The translations under genes and the position numbers were made by a program. The notes under the pieces are model-generated. The model did no database searches. It was not told the DNA's origin and saw nothing but the letters and a program-made list of their open reading frames with translations. From assembly GCA_945910005.1 (NCBI GenBank), contig OX246748.1:15851368-15915367 (forward strand): a DNA stretch of 64,000 nt, given 5' to 3'. This document shows positions 45,060-58,409 of this stretch, in pieces (the stretch's first letter is position 1; each line of letters begins with the position of its first letter). This DNA is from Isoperla grammatica (Eukaryota; Arthropoda; Insecta; Plecoptera; Perlodidae).

Positions 45060-45180
45060 GAAGCCACTTTGTTAGTTCTTACGAAACTATAATTCGCGCC
45101 TTTATCACTTTTTTATATCGTGTAGCGTTCTCAAGATATTTTTAAAAAAAGTTAATTTTGCTCCCTGTCTCCCCAGTTTC
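45060..45180. repeat. dispersed repeat, AAGATATTT/TTAATTTTGC block
   Basis: CTTACGAAAC, CGCGCCTTTATCACTTTTTT, AGCGTTCTCAAGATATTT and AGTTAATTTTGC recur in the same order at 58410-58520 and partly at 32390-32455 (opposite strand), 15843 and 27350. Confidence 0.6.
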
Positions 45181-45220
45181 CTCGTGCTTAAGATAAATCA
45201 CCCCAATAGTCAAGAGCACT

Positions 45221-45950
45221 GACGATTGGTTGTCCCGGCTTCGAGTCCCGTGTTCAGAACACAGACGATCGGGTGTCTCGGTTTCAAGTCCCGTGTTCTG
45301 AACACAGACGATCGGGTGTCCCGGCTTCGAGTCCTGCGTTCAGAACACAGACGACCAGGTGTCCCGGCTTCGAGTCCCGTGTGCTGAACACAGACGATCG
45401 GGTGTCCCAGCTTTGAGTCCCGTGTTCTGAATACAACAGACGATCGGGTGTCCCGGCTTCGAGTCCCGTGTTCAGAACACAGACGATCGGGTGTCTCATA
45501 TTCGACTCCCGTGTTCTGAACACAGACGATCGGGTGTCTCGACTTCGAGTCGCGTGTTCTGAACACAGACGATCGGGTGTCCCGGCTTCGAGTCCCGTGT
45601 GCTGAACACAGACGATCGGGTGTCCCAGCTTTGAGTCCCGTGTTCTCAACACAGACGATCTGGTGTCCCGGCTTAGAGTCCCACATTCAGAACACAGACG
45701 ATCGGGTGTTCCGGCTTCGAGTCCCGTGTTCTAAACACAGACGATCGGGTGTCTCGACTTCGAGTCCCATGTTTTGATCACAAACGATCGGGTGTCTCGG
45801 ATTCGAGTCCCGTGTTCAGAACACAGACGATCGGGTGTCCCGGCTTTGAGTCCCGTGTTCTGAACACAGACAATCGGGTGTCCCGGCTTCGAGTCTCGTG
45901 TTCTGAACACAGACGATCGGGTGTCCCGGCTTCAAGTCCCGTGTTCCCGT
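45221..45950. repeat. 43-bp minisatellite, 17 copies
   Basis: Units read CAGACGATCGGGTGTCCCGG, CTTCGAGTCCCGTGTTCTGA, ACA. Each contains the dyad GTGTTCTGAACAC, and GGCTTCGAGTCCCG looks like a tRNA T-arm or box B. Both strands are stop-poor, giving spurious ORFs up to 158 codons. GC-rich against an AT-rich background. Confidence 0.95.
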
Positions 45951-45959
45951 ATTCCCAAC

Positions 45960-47525
45960 AACGTGTTAGTACTTCGTCTATTATGGCAAGGTTCCAGAAA
46001 TCTAGGCAGTCTCCCGGTCCCCCGGATCAAGGTGCCATGGCGGAATGTTTGTTTTTCACGGCATAATAGAATGAATAACGACGTGACTTCTCCCTCTTTT
46101 TACAGAGTTAAAGAGATTTTTGCAAAAATTCTTTGTCTCGTAAACTTTTTCGAAATAAAATCTCGAAGCATTTATTGTGGAAACTAGAGTAATCTTTTTA
46201 GTGGGTTGATGATAAACAAGGCGGTTACATTGTGTAATACAAGCGGTTTTGTCTGGTTGTTGGTTGTTCCAACTGGATGTAAGTAGAGGGAGTGCAACTA
46301 ATCAAGTTGTTTACAGAACGAAACTGTAGTAATGGGTGGGTAAAATGGTGTATAAATAAAACAAAGTTAACTTCAAATTGATGGTGGGAAGTTAAGTACC
46401 CAGATTACTGCAACAAGGTGTTTTCACATGTTGGACATATTGTTGAATGTAGATTGTAGAACGTTAAGGAAATGATTGTATTCAAAGTCATAATATGTAC
46501 AAATAATAAGTCCAAAGTTTGGGGCGTGAACGTAATATCAATTTTAATACCCCACATTCGTAGTATGCGCTACAATATAAACATACACTTCACATGCTAC
46601 ATCTTTGGAAAGTTTGTTGACGTTTTGATGGAACGTAAGTGATATATTGAGTCTTATTTACAAACTTTATTAACAAAAAAAAATTGAATGAAATTTACAA
46701 AACTTTTAAAATCAATTTTACGTCTGTCTCTCAGTAACTAGATAACTGTTTTTAATTTACCGGTTAATTAACTAAGATACACTCAATATCGGCAAGAACA
46801 TAAACAAGTGTGATATTGATATTTCACTTTCACTATCCCAAAATAACTCGGGTTTCTAATAACTTGATCAATAATTATTGGAAATTTAAGACAAAAGGAA
46901 ATTTAGTGAATATTGTTAAGATGCCCTTTGGAAAATGACAAAATATACTGTTACTACAAATTTTTCCTAATCGGCTGTAAGTTCTGAAAGCTTAATTTTC
47001 CAACATCGTTTTCATAAGAATAGAAACATTGAATTTAAAGGAGACAATGTTAAAATCTTCGATTCTCGTTAAATGAAGGCTATCGAATGAAAAAAACTAA
47101 AGAATAATTCTTTTGACGAATGAAACAACATTTGAGCGATTAGGAGTACTCGCGTCTATCAAGGTATATCGACTTGTGACGTCACTCGGCCAAGCGTGAT
47201 GAGATAATGAACGCATCGTGTAGCTGTCTGCACAGTGTTGCAACAGCTGCCGGTAGACAACATTACGTCGCAGCTCAGAGCTTCAATCATCTTATAGATA
47301 GATATCCGTAGATTATTATTGTATTTCTTCGAACGTGGCATTTGTTCTTGAGATGTGTTGCAGTAATTTAATAAATATACTAGACTAGTTTTATGATTTC
47401 TCACGCTTCAACTGTTCGAGTAATTGAAGGCAGCATCGCCCCACGGTGTAGATCAACTGTTCAGACAGCTTATAGATAGGGATTACTAACTGACAAGGTA
47501 GCAATTGCAAGGTAAGCTAGTTTGC
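45960..47525. other. no supported gene
   Basis: AT-rich to 47100, then a GC-balanced patch at 47150-47290 containing TGTGACGTCAC and CAACAGCTGCCGG. An 81-codon minus-strand ORF here lacks recognisable domains. Confidence 0.45.
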
Positions 47526-48917
47526 TACGGCGCGGAAACATGAAATTGCAGGAAAATCCGCCAGGGACGAAGGAAAGGGTTTCGTAAAGTGAACTGAATC
47601 GCATTATGAATTGAAATTGGATTGTTTGATATACTGTATCGAAGATATTCGATACCAGTGCTCATAACAACTACTCTACAATCGACCAAATCCTGAAATA
47701 GGTCAAACAAGGTAATATGATATGTATTCTTTAGTGGAATTTGTGCAGTATCCACATTATCTTTCTCAAAAGATGGGAATGAATCAAATCTTTATACTTT
47801 TTTGTTAAATATTGGAAACAAGTTAATATAAATGCCTTGTAAGCCAAATAGTCATATATCCTTGCGAATCACAGATAATTCAACCATTTATGAGCTTCGG
47901 TTAGATGAAAGCAAACTTGAGTTTGCTTGAAATTCTTGTTTGAAATATTGTAAACAAGCAAACCAAAGCCATTAGATCTGGAACCTAAACACATTAAAAT
48001 AAAATATGACATTACGGCCGGATCCCGAGTTTTTGGTTACGTCCACACAAAATGTAATCATACTGGTTTTAAAATTGCTACTTAGGCGTTCTCGATTTCA
48101 TTAATTTCCAAATTATTTCTACATGTGTTGATAGGTGTACTAAATCTGCTATATTATTACATTTTGGTGATTCAGATTGAACTAAAAATGTAGTGAAAAC
48201 TGTTTGTGAACTTTTAGTGATGAAATTTGGGTGAAAAGCTTTAATATATACACTATAGGCAGGATATCAACTGTTTTCTTCTTATTATTGTACAGGCGAG
48301 GCATCCTAAACATATTGCAGCGATACAAGCATAGCTACACCAGTCAGCAAGGCAAATAACAGTTTATCCCGCAGGTATAACATAACATCTGCCAGATTGT
48401 ATCATGTTTGGTGTGTTGTGTGTTTCTATGATACAAATTAATTCTATCACGAAGGGAATAAATTATCTGGTTGTATTTTGGAGATCTCAATATATGATTC
48501 AAGTGGAAATTATGGAAGTGCTCTTCGAGCATATTCAAATGTTAGATTTGAATTCTAGAAACTCGATAAAAATTGAAGAAGCGCCATCTACAGATCGACC
48601 TAGATATAAAATGTTGGTTTGTAAAAGAGATAAAAAGTGTGCTAGCTTTCTTACTGTAGTATTCTGTGTTAGTAGAATTTGAAAGTCAGAGTATGACTTA
48701 TGGCTACATATATCGAACAAGCAGAATAAGGTGCAGTTTCATAACAAGAAATAAACATTACATAAGACATACTGAAAATTGCAGACAAAAATAACATTAC
48801 CTTTTCTTACAATAACGATAGGATGTAAATATATATAAAAATAAATTTTTCAATCTATAAGATAATGCTTTGAAAATCTAACTGAGCATCTGAGATTAAT
48901 TTACAACACGAAGTAAA
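47526..48917. repeat. 1,392-bp duplicated unit, copy 1
   Basis: It begins TACGGCGCGGAAACATGAAA and ends AACACGAAGTAAA. It repeats 1,405 bp downstream with no difference that I can see; the short ORFs inside translate identically. The unit has no recognised gene; the ORFs of 61-92 codons are short and without domains. Confidence 0.95.
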
Positions 48918-48930
48918 ACATAAAACGAAG

Positions 48931-50322
48931 TACGGCGCGGAAACATGAAATTGCAGGAAAATCCGCCAGGGACGAAGGAAAGGGTTTCGTAAAGTGAACT
49001 GAATCGCATTATGAATTGAAATTGGATTGTTTGATATACTGTATCGAAGATATTCGATACCAGTGCTCATAACAACTACTCTACAATCGACCAAATCCTG
49101 AAATAGGTCAAACAAGGTAATATGATATGTATTCTTTAGTGGAATTTGTGCAGTATCCACATTATCTTTCTCAAAAGATGGGAATGAATCAAATCTTTAT
49201 ACTTTTTTGTTAAATATTGGAAACAAGTTAATATAAATGCCTTGTAAGCCAAATAGTCATATATCCTTGCGAATCACAGATAATTCAACCATTTATGAGC
49301 TTCGGTTAGATGAAAGCAAACTTGAGTTTGCTTGAAATTCTTGTTTGAAATATTGTAAACAAGCAAACCAAAGCCATTAGATCTGGAACCTAAACACATT
49401 AAAATAAAATATGACATTACGGCCGGATCCCGAGTTTTTGGTTACGTCCACACAAAATGTAATCATACTGGTTTTAAAATTGCTACTTAGGCGTTCTCGA
49501 TTTCATTAATTTCCAAATTATTTCTACATGTGTTGATAGGTGTACTAAATCTGCTATATTATTACATTTTGGTGATTCAGATTGAACTAAAAATGTAGTG
49601 AAAACTGTTTGTGAACTTTTAGTGATGAAATTTGGGTGAAAAGCTTTAATATATACACTATAGGCAGGATATCAACTGTTTTCTTCTTATTATTGTACAG
49701 GCGAGGCATCCTAAACATATTGCAGCGATACAAGCATAGCTACACCAGTCAGCAAGGCAAATAACAGTTTATCCCGCAGGTATAACATAACATCTGCCAG
49801 ATTGTATCATGTTTGGTGTGTTGTGTGTTTCTATGATACAAATTAATTCTATCACGAAGGGAATAAATTATCTGGTTGTATTTTGGAGATCTCAATATAT
49901 GATTCAAGTGGAAATTATGGAAGTGCTCTTCGAGCATATTCAAATGTTAGATTTGAATTCTAGAAACTCGATAAAAATTGAAGAAGCGCCATCTACAGAT
50001 CGACCTAGATATAAAATGTTGGTTTGTAAAAGAGATAAAAAGTGTGCTAGCTTTCTTACTGTAGTATTCTGTGTTAGTAGAATTTGAAAGTCAGAGTATG
50101 ACTTATGGCTACATATATCGAACAAGCAGAATAAGGTGCAGTTTCATAACAAGAAATAAACATTACATAAGACATACTGAAAATTGCAGACAAAAATAAC
50201 ATTACCTTTTCTTACAATAACGATAGGATGTAAATATATATAAAAATAAATTTTTCAATCTATAAGATAATGCTTTGAAAATCTAACTGAGCATCTGAGA
50301 TTAATTTACAACACGAAGTAAA
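48931..50322. repeat. 1,392-bp duplicated unit, copy 2
   Basis: Direct tandem copy of 47526-48917, separated from it by 13 bp (ACATAAAACGAAG, 48918-48930) found at that junction only. Either a very recent duplication or an assembly artefact. Confidence 0.95.
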
Positions 50323-50329
50323 TACCGAT

Positions 50330-51900
50330 ATAATATCATGTTTATAATTTATTTTGTCGTCTTGAACAAGTTCGTGTATTAGATCGCCAACAACATACAG
50401 AAGTATACCAATAATGTGAACCTTTCAAATAATATAACAAATATTTACAAATATTGTATTAAACACAAATTATATCTTATTCACACAATGGTCACTAACA
50501 GCAGTTAGACTAACAGTAGTTAAGTTTGTTTTTTATGTAAAATAGTAAGTAAAAAAACAATACAATAGCAAACATACGTTCACATCCCATTGTTATAAGC
50601 CTAACTTCTGGTAGTGTACGTAGTGTGAACAAGGTATTAGGATATGTTTTTAGATGATGGAGAAAGATTTTATATGACCATACCAACGATCTATTTTCGA
50701 AAACCCCACCAACAGATGTTTTATTTTCTTCTAACTTTATCACAGTTATTTCCTCCAGATATTTTAAAGCCATGTACATAAGTCACAAAAACTTGTCTGA
50801 ATAAACTTTACTAGGCCATTCCCAAGATCTTGCAAGTCTTGAGGGATGTAATAGTAATGCTATGCAAACAACGGGGCCAGTTCTACACGGCACGAGGCGC
50901 TGGAAGCTCCCTCACGGCTTAGGCAGGATAGAACTTCTCAGGAGAGTTGGCCTTACAAAACACACGGGAGAAACTATAACCAACAAGTAAACAACAACAA
51001 CCACAACAACAACGGTAACAATGGGGTCTAAAGGATTTCGCTCTCTAGCGGATGGATGTTTTCAAAAGGAAATTTAAATCATGAATTTAGTAATATTTCA
51101 AAAGAAATTGTCCCGTGACCAAAATAACCGTGATGTCAAAACGAAAATCGTAACAAATTACACTTTATAAAATATTTATATGAATTAAACAAAATTACGA
51201 ATACGAATGGTGCCTAAATATAAAAATAGACCACCGTAATAAGCACAGAACAATTTCATCAGTGAGACTTGATGGCAACTGAAACGATTCCCGAAATTTC
51301 TCGGCCCCTTGGCCTTGTGATATCTTAAGTGAACACCAAAGAACGTGGCTTCTCGACGCCTAAAGGATCGTTCGCTACAAATGTTCTTTTAAGCTGTTTT
51401 AACTACGCACACTTGTTATCAGCCTGTTATCAGTGTGTTAACAATATCTTCTTGTCTAATGAAATATGTGTTCTAAGTTATTACATCTACACGTTCGCTG
51501 GTCTTCCTCTATCTCTTTCTCTCTCACTACCGACCGGCCCTCTTATCTATATGTGTTAATGAGGTCACGAATGAGATAACACAATTTACGTTTCTAATAT
51601 ATTCTTTAAATCAATTTTTTGCTAATGTGCGGAACCCACGATTTCAGTTTGTTAAAATTGTTTAAAAAATGAATTTCAATTGTCATAGATGTAAATCGAA
51701 ATATATCGTCCAGTATAGAATTTAGTGCTCTTTCTTATGAATGTTGTTTTGTTCCAAAATCAATATTTCCGTTTTGCAGATGTTCTTTAATACCTTTTGT
51801 AATGTGATGTTGCTGGATACTTTCACACCTAGGGCTAAAAAAAAACGGAAATATTCATTGGCATAGAAAGCCATTAATAAGAAAAACCATTACATTTTCT
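50330..51900. other. no recognisable gene
   Basis: AT-rich with a GC-richer patch at 50870-51060 and a CT-rich run near 51508-51530. ORFs of 76-89 codons lack recognisable domains. Confidence 0.5.
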
Positions 51901-51904
51901 ATAC

Positions 51905-51995
51905 GATAACATATTTTGATTTTCTTTTGGGACATTTTAAAACCATTTTAAAATTTTTTAACAAAACATAATCTGGTGTTTCACGAGGTAGGTGA
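51905..51995. repeat. dispersed repeat shared with 43445-43540
   Basis: CATATTTTGATTTTCTTTTG, GGACATTTTAAAACCATTTT and TTTCACGAGGTAGGTGAACA match the 43445 copy in order. Confidence 0.6.
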
Positions 51996-51999
51996 ACAT

Positions 52000-53050
52000 C
52001 TTAACTGACATAATTCCACTTAAACTGAAGATCGAAATAGAAAACCAATTAACTAGAATCTGTCTCGTTCATACTTGCTTTTTTATAACGAATAATGATC
52101 ATACCTTGAACTCTTCCACAATCTTCTGCTCACCTCACATTGTTTACTAATCTTTCATCAGTTTCATTTACGAATCTTTCATCAATTTCAATACGTATCC
52201 AATCACGTTGAAATCAGTCCTTTAATTTTCTACGTGTCCAACGCGTAACAGTCCCCCTCGAGTCTAATATTTTTTCATCTCTGACAGACAAAACAGTAAC
52301 ATCGAGGAGCTGATTCGCATTTGATCTGCTACGACCAATGTGACATCACATCTGTCAACGTGCTGACATGAGCTCTGCAAGCTGCTGATGATTATACGAT
52401 AGCCTCGTACACTCGGGGACAGATTACAATAGACCGGTTACAGAGAGAGGTCTATTCTCGGTCCCAATTCAAGATACACGCCGGCAAAATGAGAACTAAA
52501 AGGAACTGTTTCTTATTGTTGGAGACTTATGTTGTCAATCATCCCCTTTATTTGGCAAACCACTTAGCTTCTTACATAGTAAAGACAGCTCCAAACCACA
52601 TGGACCGTCGAAGCAAGAGATAATTATGGTCGACCTTTAGAGAAGGGACAGAATCCTGAGCCCCCGTCTTCCTATTGTCAAGTGGGTGTTTTTCTTATTT
52701 GAATAGATATTATTGGTGGTCACTTTTTTTTAAAAACTGTTCATCCTTCCTGGTGACAAGCTTGACGTTTACAGCCTTGCACAGTGAGCGGGAAATAATC
52801 CGCCCTTTGAGGAGTCCTCTTTACCGGCGTGTATCTTGGATAGGGACCGAGTTTAGCTACTTCGTGGTGCTTTTACGCGTGACACATTTTACTTGCGTGC
52901 ATTGCTAAATGATGTGTGTATACATATATCTATACTGCATCTGTGCATCTCTTGTATCTAATGTATATTTATTTGTAGAATAAAATGTAAATATTAGAAT
53001 ATTTAGTATGTAGACTAATGTATTAACCAACATGACAACTCGAATGTTTT
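52000..53050. other. no recognisable gene
   Basis: Mixed-composition DNA at 52240-52880, AT-rich after. A 77-codon ORF at 52675-52908 has no recognisable domain. Confidence 0.5.
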
Positions 53051-53054
53051 AGTG

Positions 53055-53461
53055 TATATAATGTATACCTGTTGAAGTTTAAAGAGGCTAATGCCATTGA
53101 CGTAATTTCAAACCGTTGTATGTGTACTTATTTGCTTATTAGTTAATTAATTGTACATAGCCTCCCGATGAATACATACAGTGGCGAATTACTTATAGGT
53201 TATATTTTGTTTGGCTCTAATGGTGGGATTACTAGGCTAATACTCGTACTTCACATTACTATATAATGTATACCTGTTGAAGTTTAAAGAGGCTAATGCC
53301 ATTGACGTAATTTCAAACCGTTGTATGTGTACTTATTTGCTTATTAGTTAATTAATTGTACATAGCCTCCCGATGAATACATACAGTGGCGAATTACTTA
53401 TAGGTTACATTTTGTTTGGCTCTAATGCTGGGATTACTAGGCTAATACTCGTACTTCACAT
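53055..53461. repeat. 205-bp tandem duplication
   Basis: 53055-53255 and 53260-53461 are nearly identical, with two substitutions seen by eye (GGTTATATTT/GGTTACATTT and AATGGTGGG/AATGCTGGG). Unit starts TATATAATGTATACCTGTTG. Confidence 0.95.
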
Positions 53462-53999
53462 AATACATCTCATTAACAATACGTTCCATTAACCTTTCTT
53501 ACTGCGTGTTATAAATGAATGTGTCGTTCGTAGCCACGTACACGAAATATCGTTGCCAACACTTGGCTTATATAAAAAAAAAAAATAAGAATCAGAATAC
53601 GTATTACAAAAAGCAATTATATTTTTGGAATTATGACATTAACTTTGAGGAGCATTTACAATATTAAGTTTTCTCTCGCGAGGGTATACATTGTGAACAA
53701 TTGGATGTATACTATAGTTGGGGATGCTATAATTTATTTTATTTTGTGTATTTACCCAACGTGGTACAGTTTGAGTGTACACTGTACAGTCTGCATACAA
53801 AATTTAGGAAATCAATAATGAAAAATACATTTTGTACAAGAATAATCGCTGCACTGAGATTTCTTGAATAATGTAAACACTTTCATATACCTATTAGTAA
53901 ATATTATTTGTTCCATATTGAAGATATTGTATATTGAACACTACAAGCACTAGTGAACGTTATTTAAATATCATCAAAGCTTCTCGTTCTTCTGACTTA

Positions 54000-54340
54000 T
54001 TCCTACCTACCTACCTACCTGACAACACAATAACCTCACCCTTTGAACGGCTCCTCATCGCTGATTGGCTAGGCAGGCTATAGTACGTCGGCTCCTTATT
54101 TAATGTTCCGCGCGCGGAAGTCGCTACAAAAGCTACCTAGCCGCTCGGTAGGGTTGAAATGTATCGTATCGTATCGCAGTACTATGATTTACATGCGTGC
54201 GTATTTCTCTCTGCTCTGCCTCTGCCTGCCTAGTGAGATGAAATTCAACCCTTGTTCTTGGCTCTGTGATCTTTCCTCATCCGACATTGTTACGTGTTCT
54301 TTGATCTCTTCGCTACCACCTTCAGCCTAGGCGAGGCAGC
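54000..54340. promoter_or_regulatory. candidate promoter-like GC patch
   Basis: (CCTA)n at about 54003-54018, an inverted CCAAT box in GCTGATTGGCTAGG, a TATTTAA 35 bp on, and CpG-dense GTTCCGCGCGCGGAAGTCGC. A 75-codon plus-strand ORF (54103-54330) follows with no recognisable domain. The motif set is promoter-like but unsupported by a gene. Confidence 0.25.
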
Positions 54341-54998
54341 CCCGATTAGAGCGGGATATTGATCAAACGTACATGGCTTTGAATGACACAATAGAGTTGT
54401 GCTTTACCCCTTGCTTTCAACGGCTCTAATTTCAAACCAGATACCATAATGATTTTTTTTTTTTTTTAGCTATTGGTGTTTTTGAATGAATATTATTCGT
54501 AAATAAAAGCACAAAACACGGCTGCTTGCCCGGGTGTCGCTAGAAGTTGTGCCCGTAATACCGGAAAGAGAGGGTGGTAGCACCATTAAATATTACATAA
54601 ATACAAGTAGAGCCTGAAGGAAGCCGGCACAGCACTCAGTAAAATGTGTCCTTTCAGTTATTTCGGAGTGGTGAAAATGTTATAACTTTCAATCTATTTT
54701 GAGGAACAGGAATTTATCTGACCTGCTTGATGAAGAATGATTAAAAAAAAAACTCATCGAACGCGGTTTTTGAAGGCTTCATTTAAGAGGATATTGAAGT
54801 TCAATTGCGTGGGGGAGGGAGGGGTAGAAGTGCGGAAGATATTGAAGTTCAATTGCGCGGTGGGAGGGGGGGAGGTTCAAGCGTTCACTATAGTAATACT
54901 TTCGGATTACCTTCGTCATCAGTGTATTGAAAAAATTCCAAACCAACAGTTAAGGTCAACTCGACTGAGATAAAGCTAAAACTCTGGTAAAAATAAAG

Positions 54999-55375
54999 AT
55001 GTGTAGCTACAATCTAGGTTTAGGATTGATTGCCAAGACATTAGCAGAAACAAAAATAAAAGAAGATTTTTCTGGTTTGAAATCAAATGTTAGCACTTTG
55101 AGAAATAAGATGTTTTATAATATGACCTCAGGGTTTGTACGTAAACATGCATTCACCAATTCGTTCCAACAACTTTCAATCTTCTCCATGCCTTGCAGAT
55201 GAGTGCAAGCATAGCTACCACGGGTAATACGTTTATCCACAGCCAACTGCACAATGAGAGGTTGGTTCATACGCGACAAACGAACTCGGATGAAAATGGA
55301 GATTCGCAATCAAGCGCAACTCGGTTCCGGATGCTCGAACATGCTCATAGCACATTCCGAGCAGCTCCGCGTTAA
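54999..55375 (+). CDS. candidate exon region, unknown protein (weak)
   Basis: Two overlapping plus-strand ORFs (54999-55202, 67 codons; 55193-55375, 60 codons) have protein-like composition. CAATCTTCTCCATGCCTTGCAG at about 55178-55199 is a good 3' splice site, after which GC content rises to roughly half. The second frame includes the segment HSQLHNERLVHTRQTNSDEN. The minus strand is also open for 64 codons (55115-55309). No family recognised. Might be a decayed transposon or a 5' exon. Confidence 0.2.
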
Positions 55376-55704
55376 ACCTTGATCATCAGACGAAAGCTTC
55401 CTTATCCGTGAAATTGGTCCCAACCAACGATCATCCAGCTTCTTAAAACATTTACGAATATTCGCGGGAAAGCAAATAGAACAACTTGACGATTTAAGTT
55501 CAATATCGCGTCGTCGTCAGATTAGATCCAGAAGACAATGGACCAATGAGATGTCTTGGTCGAGGTCGTTGACACACTTTAGCTATATGGTCGTTAGAAC
55601 GTGTATCAAGTGGGAGTTGTTAATTATTCAGGACTCTAAGATGAGGTTCTAAGGTCGTGACCCGTGTGTGTAGGACGTCTTTAGTCTTTACACTGCTAGC
55701 TGTT

Positions 55705-56116
55705 GCAATACTAGATTGCCTAGATCGCTCAATACAAGATTGTCTTGATTGCTCAATACTAGAGTGCCTAGATTGATCAATACTAGGTTACAAGATTGCT
55801 CAATACTAGAGTGCCTAGATTGATCAATACTAGGTTACAAGATTGCTCAATACTAGATTGCCTAGATTGATCAATACTAGATTGCCTAGATTGATCAATA
55901 CTAGATTGCCTAGATTGCTCAATACTAGAGTGCCTAGATTGCTCAATACTAAAATTCCTAGATTGATCAACTAGATTGCCTAGATTGCCCAATACTAGAT
56001 TGCCTAGATTGCCCAATACTAGATTGGTTAGATTGCTCAATACTAGATTGCCTAGACTTCCCGTTACTGGATTGCCTAGATTGCCCAATACTAGATTGTC
56101 TAGATTCCCAATACTA
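55705..56116. repeat. 24-bp minisatellite, about 17 copies
   Basis: Consensus CTAGATTGCCTAGATTGCTC then AATA, itself built from two diverged TAGATTG halves. A longer segment, ending TTGATCAATACTAGGTTACA, is repeated near 55790 and 55840, showing higher-order shuffling. Confidence 0.9.
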
Positions 56117-56246
56117 AACTGCCATTTACAATCTTAAGTTTGACAGTTCTATATTTCAATCAAGTGGTACGTTGAAACATTGTGTTAACTACTTCGGAGG
56201 CTTTTAAGGCCGGAGTAAGGTATAATTGGTATATCAGTGGGGGTGC

Positions 56247-56362
56247 GGTTTTCCGGGTAAAACAGTATCAAAAGTGGAAATAACCCAAAGTTTCGCCAAT
56301 TGCAATATGGGTGAAACTTTGGTTTTATTTCCACCTTTTGACACGGTCGTACCCGGAAAACC
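56247..56362. mobile_element. 116-bp foldback element
   Basis: Arms of about 50 bp: GGTTTTCCGGGT, TCAAAAGTGGAAATAACC and AAAGTTTCGCC pair with GGGTGAAACTTTGG, TTATTTCCACCTTTTGA and ACCCGGAAAACC. The loop is about 11 bp (AATTGCAATAT). Confidence 0.75.
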
Positions 56363-56983
56363 ATAATGGTAGAACATTGTTGCCTTTTTGATCAATTCTT
56401 AATCTATATGAGTAGATATCAAAACCTAATCCAGACGATCTTGTACAAATAAACATATTTTCACTTTTTTTACGTACGGTATTAAATCGTCTAACAATAC
56501 TTTGAGTCACAAGCGATTCTTTATTAATAATTGCGTTTAAAACAAACACTGGTTACCACATATTTTTTTTAAAAAGGGGCTAAAATCATAGCTTCAGCTT
56601 TCAGTACAACTAAACTTTAAAAAATGTGTTTTCTTATTAAAAGCGTTGTTAATGTAGTGAATGCTTTGGAAAGGCGCTACTATCAACATAATTTACGTGT
56701 AAGCCAATGGACTGATGTAATGTCCCTATGATCGAGTAGCGTTCATTTCACCAGTGCAATAACGTTCGAATCTGATAAAGACATGCGTGAATGCATTTGA
56801 ATTTCTGCTGACTGTCATATCAAGGCTTTGACCACTAGTTAAGCCCACTGAAACAGCCCCCCCCCCCCCCTACAATTTCACCGGTTACATCTTTGAATGT
56901 CGTACAAAAACGAAAACGGAAGCTCGGAAACCCATTTCCTTTTGGCCACATCAAATAATTCGAAAAGAAATATTCCCTTTCAA

Positions 56984-57033
<50 letters not shown>

Positions 57034-57034
57034 C

Positions 57035-58405
57035 ATAGGTTACATAAAGCGTTCGGACGTTGCGTTTTGAATGGGGATGTCAACTGGCTAGGGAGGTAGT
57101 AGACTTCACTCGATATGTCAGACAGACCGCCAATACTTTGAACGATGTTGGACGCGCGGTTGAAAAGGCAAAGCTAAAAGATGCCGATATAATTGGGCGA
57201 GAGTAGGTTTTCATGTGATTTATTTCGATTTTATAAACTGAAGGAATTGTGGTATAGAAAGCAGAGGATCCAAGTTTTGTTTATGTAGATGTTTTTATTA
57301 TTGCTTTTAATTGTACTGTTCTGTAATTTCTGTGCTCACTGGAAGAAGCTTGTATTTTCGAAACAAATATGATAATTGCAATATTATTGTGACGTTCTGT
57401 GAAATGCATTCACATTTATGTGTCTTATTTTGCCAGAGACAAATTATATGATATGAGTTTAGACCTTTATTTGTAAAAATGTAGCTTTAATTAAAGCCAG
57501 TTTGGATGAAAGTGTAATAGATTATAATTGAAAATTTGGATAGTGACTTTGAAATAAAATGTTCCAATTTCATGAAACAAACCAATACTGTTGTACTGTT
57601 ACTAATTATATCTTATAGTTACCTTCCACTCTGCTCACTAGTAACTTGCCGTGAGCAGTACCTGCAGAACACCCAAAGAGAAGAGTTGAGAAGTTGAAAG
57701 GTGAAATGTGAAATCTGATCATTTGCGATGATGAAGTCTAATGCACCTACGTTTACAGACCCCGATACGGTATTGATTAAACCACAGAATTTAATTAAAG
57801 TTTACAAGTATTACTATTATACAAAGTTAGTTAGTAACATAGATGTGGTTTCATCTACTCTAGTTTAGTGGAACAGACATTCCACAAATTTGTTATGAGT
57901 TATAAAATGTCGCCCGTAAGCTAGCACGATAGGCGTCTCACAAGGTAATATGAAGGTTTTGTCGATCGATAAAGAAGGTTCTTGTACTATCCATAATTTA
58001 TAGACGAATTAACACTGTGGAGCTTGTAATACTGGCTTCTTATAGTTCAACGTAGTGAACATTGTTCAATCAAAGTTCATGGAATTTTCTCAGACCTGAC
58101 GATGAAGTTTCTCGGCTACTTTCTGTACGATTCATGAGACTGTTGAGTCTTGAACAAAGATATAAAGTCTTAGAATGAAAACAGCACAAAATTAACGTTT
58201 TTAGAAAAATCTTTATAACTCTATACAGTATTAAAAAAGTGATAATGGTACGCATTGGGGATATGTAAGAACTGAAAAAACTGTATTCTAAAAGTGTCAA
58301 ATAATTTTATTGTAACGGGATTATTAGTTATGAATTGTTAATTATTTTACATTACCAATAATAAAAGCAATGATTGAAATATTTGTTATTTGATAAAATC
58401 TAGTA
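57035..58405. other. no recognisable gene
   Basis: AT-rich unique-looking DNA following an (AT)n run. No supported ORF. Confidence 0.5.
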
Positions 58406-58409
58406 TGAG

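Noticed and set aside
45210..46066. Repetitive ORFs of 66-158 codons on both strands
   Set aside because: They are produced by the stop-poor 43-bp minisatellite.
54003..54018. Telomere-like (CCTA)n run
   Set aside because: Only four units, not CCCTAA or CCTAA, and internal to ordinary DNA.
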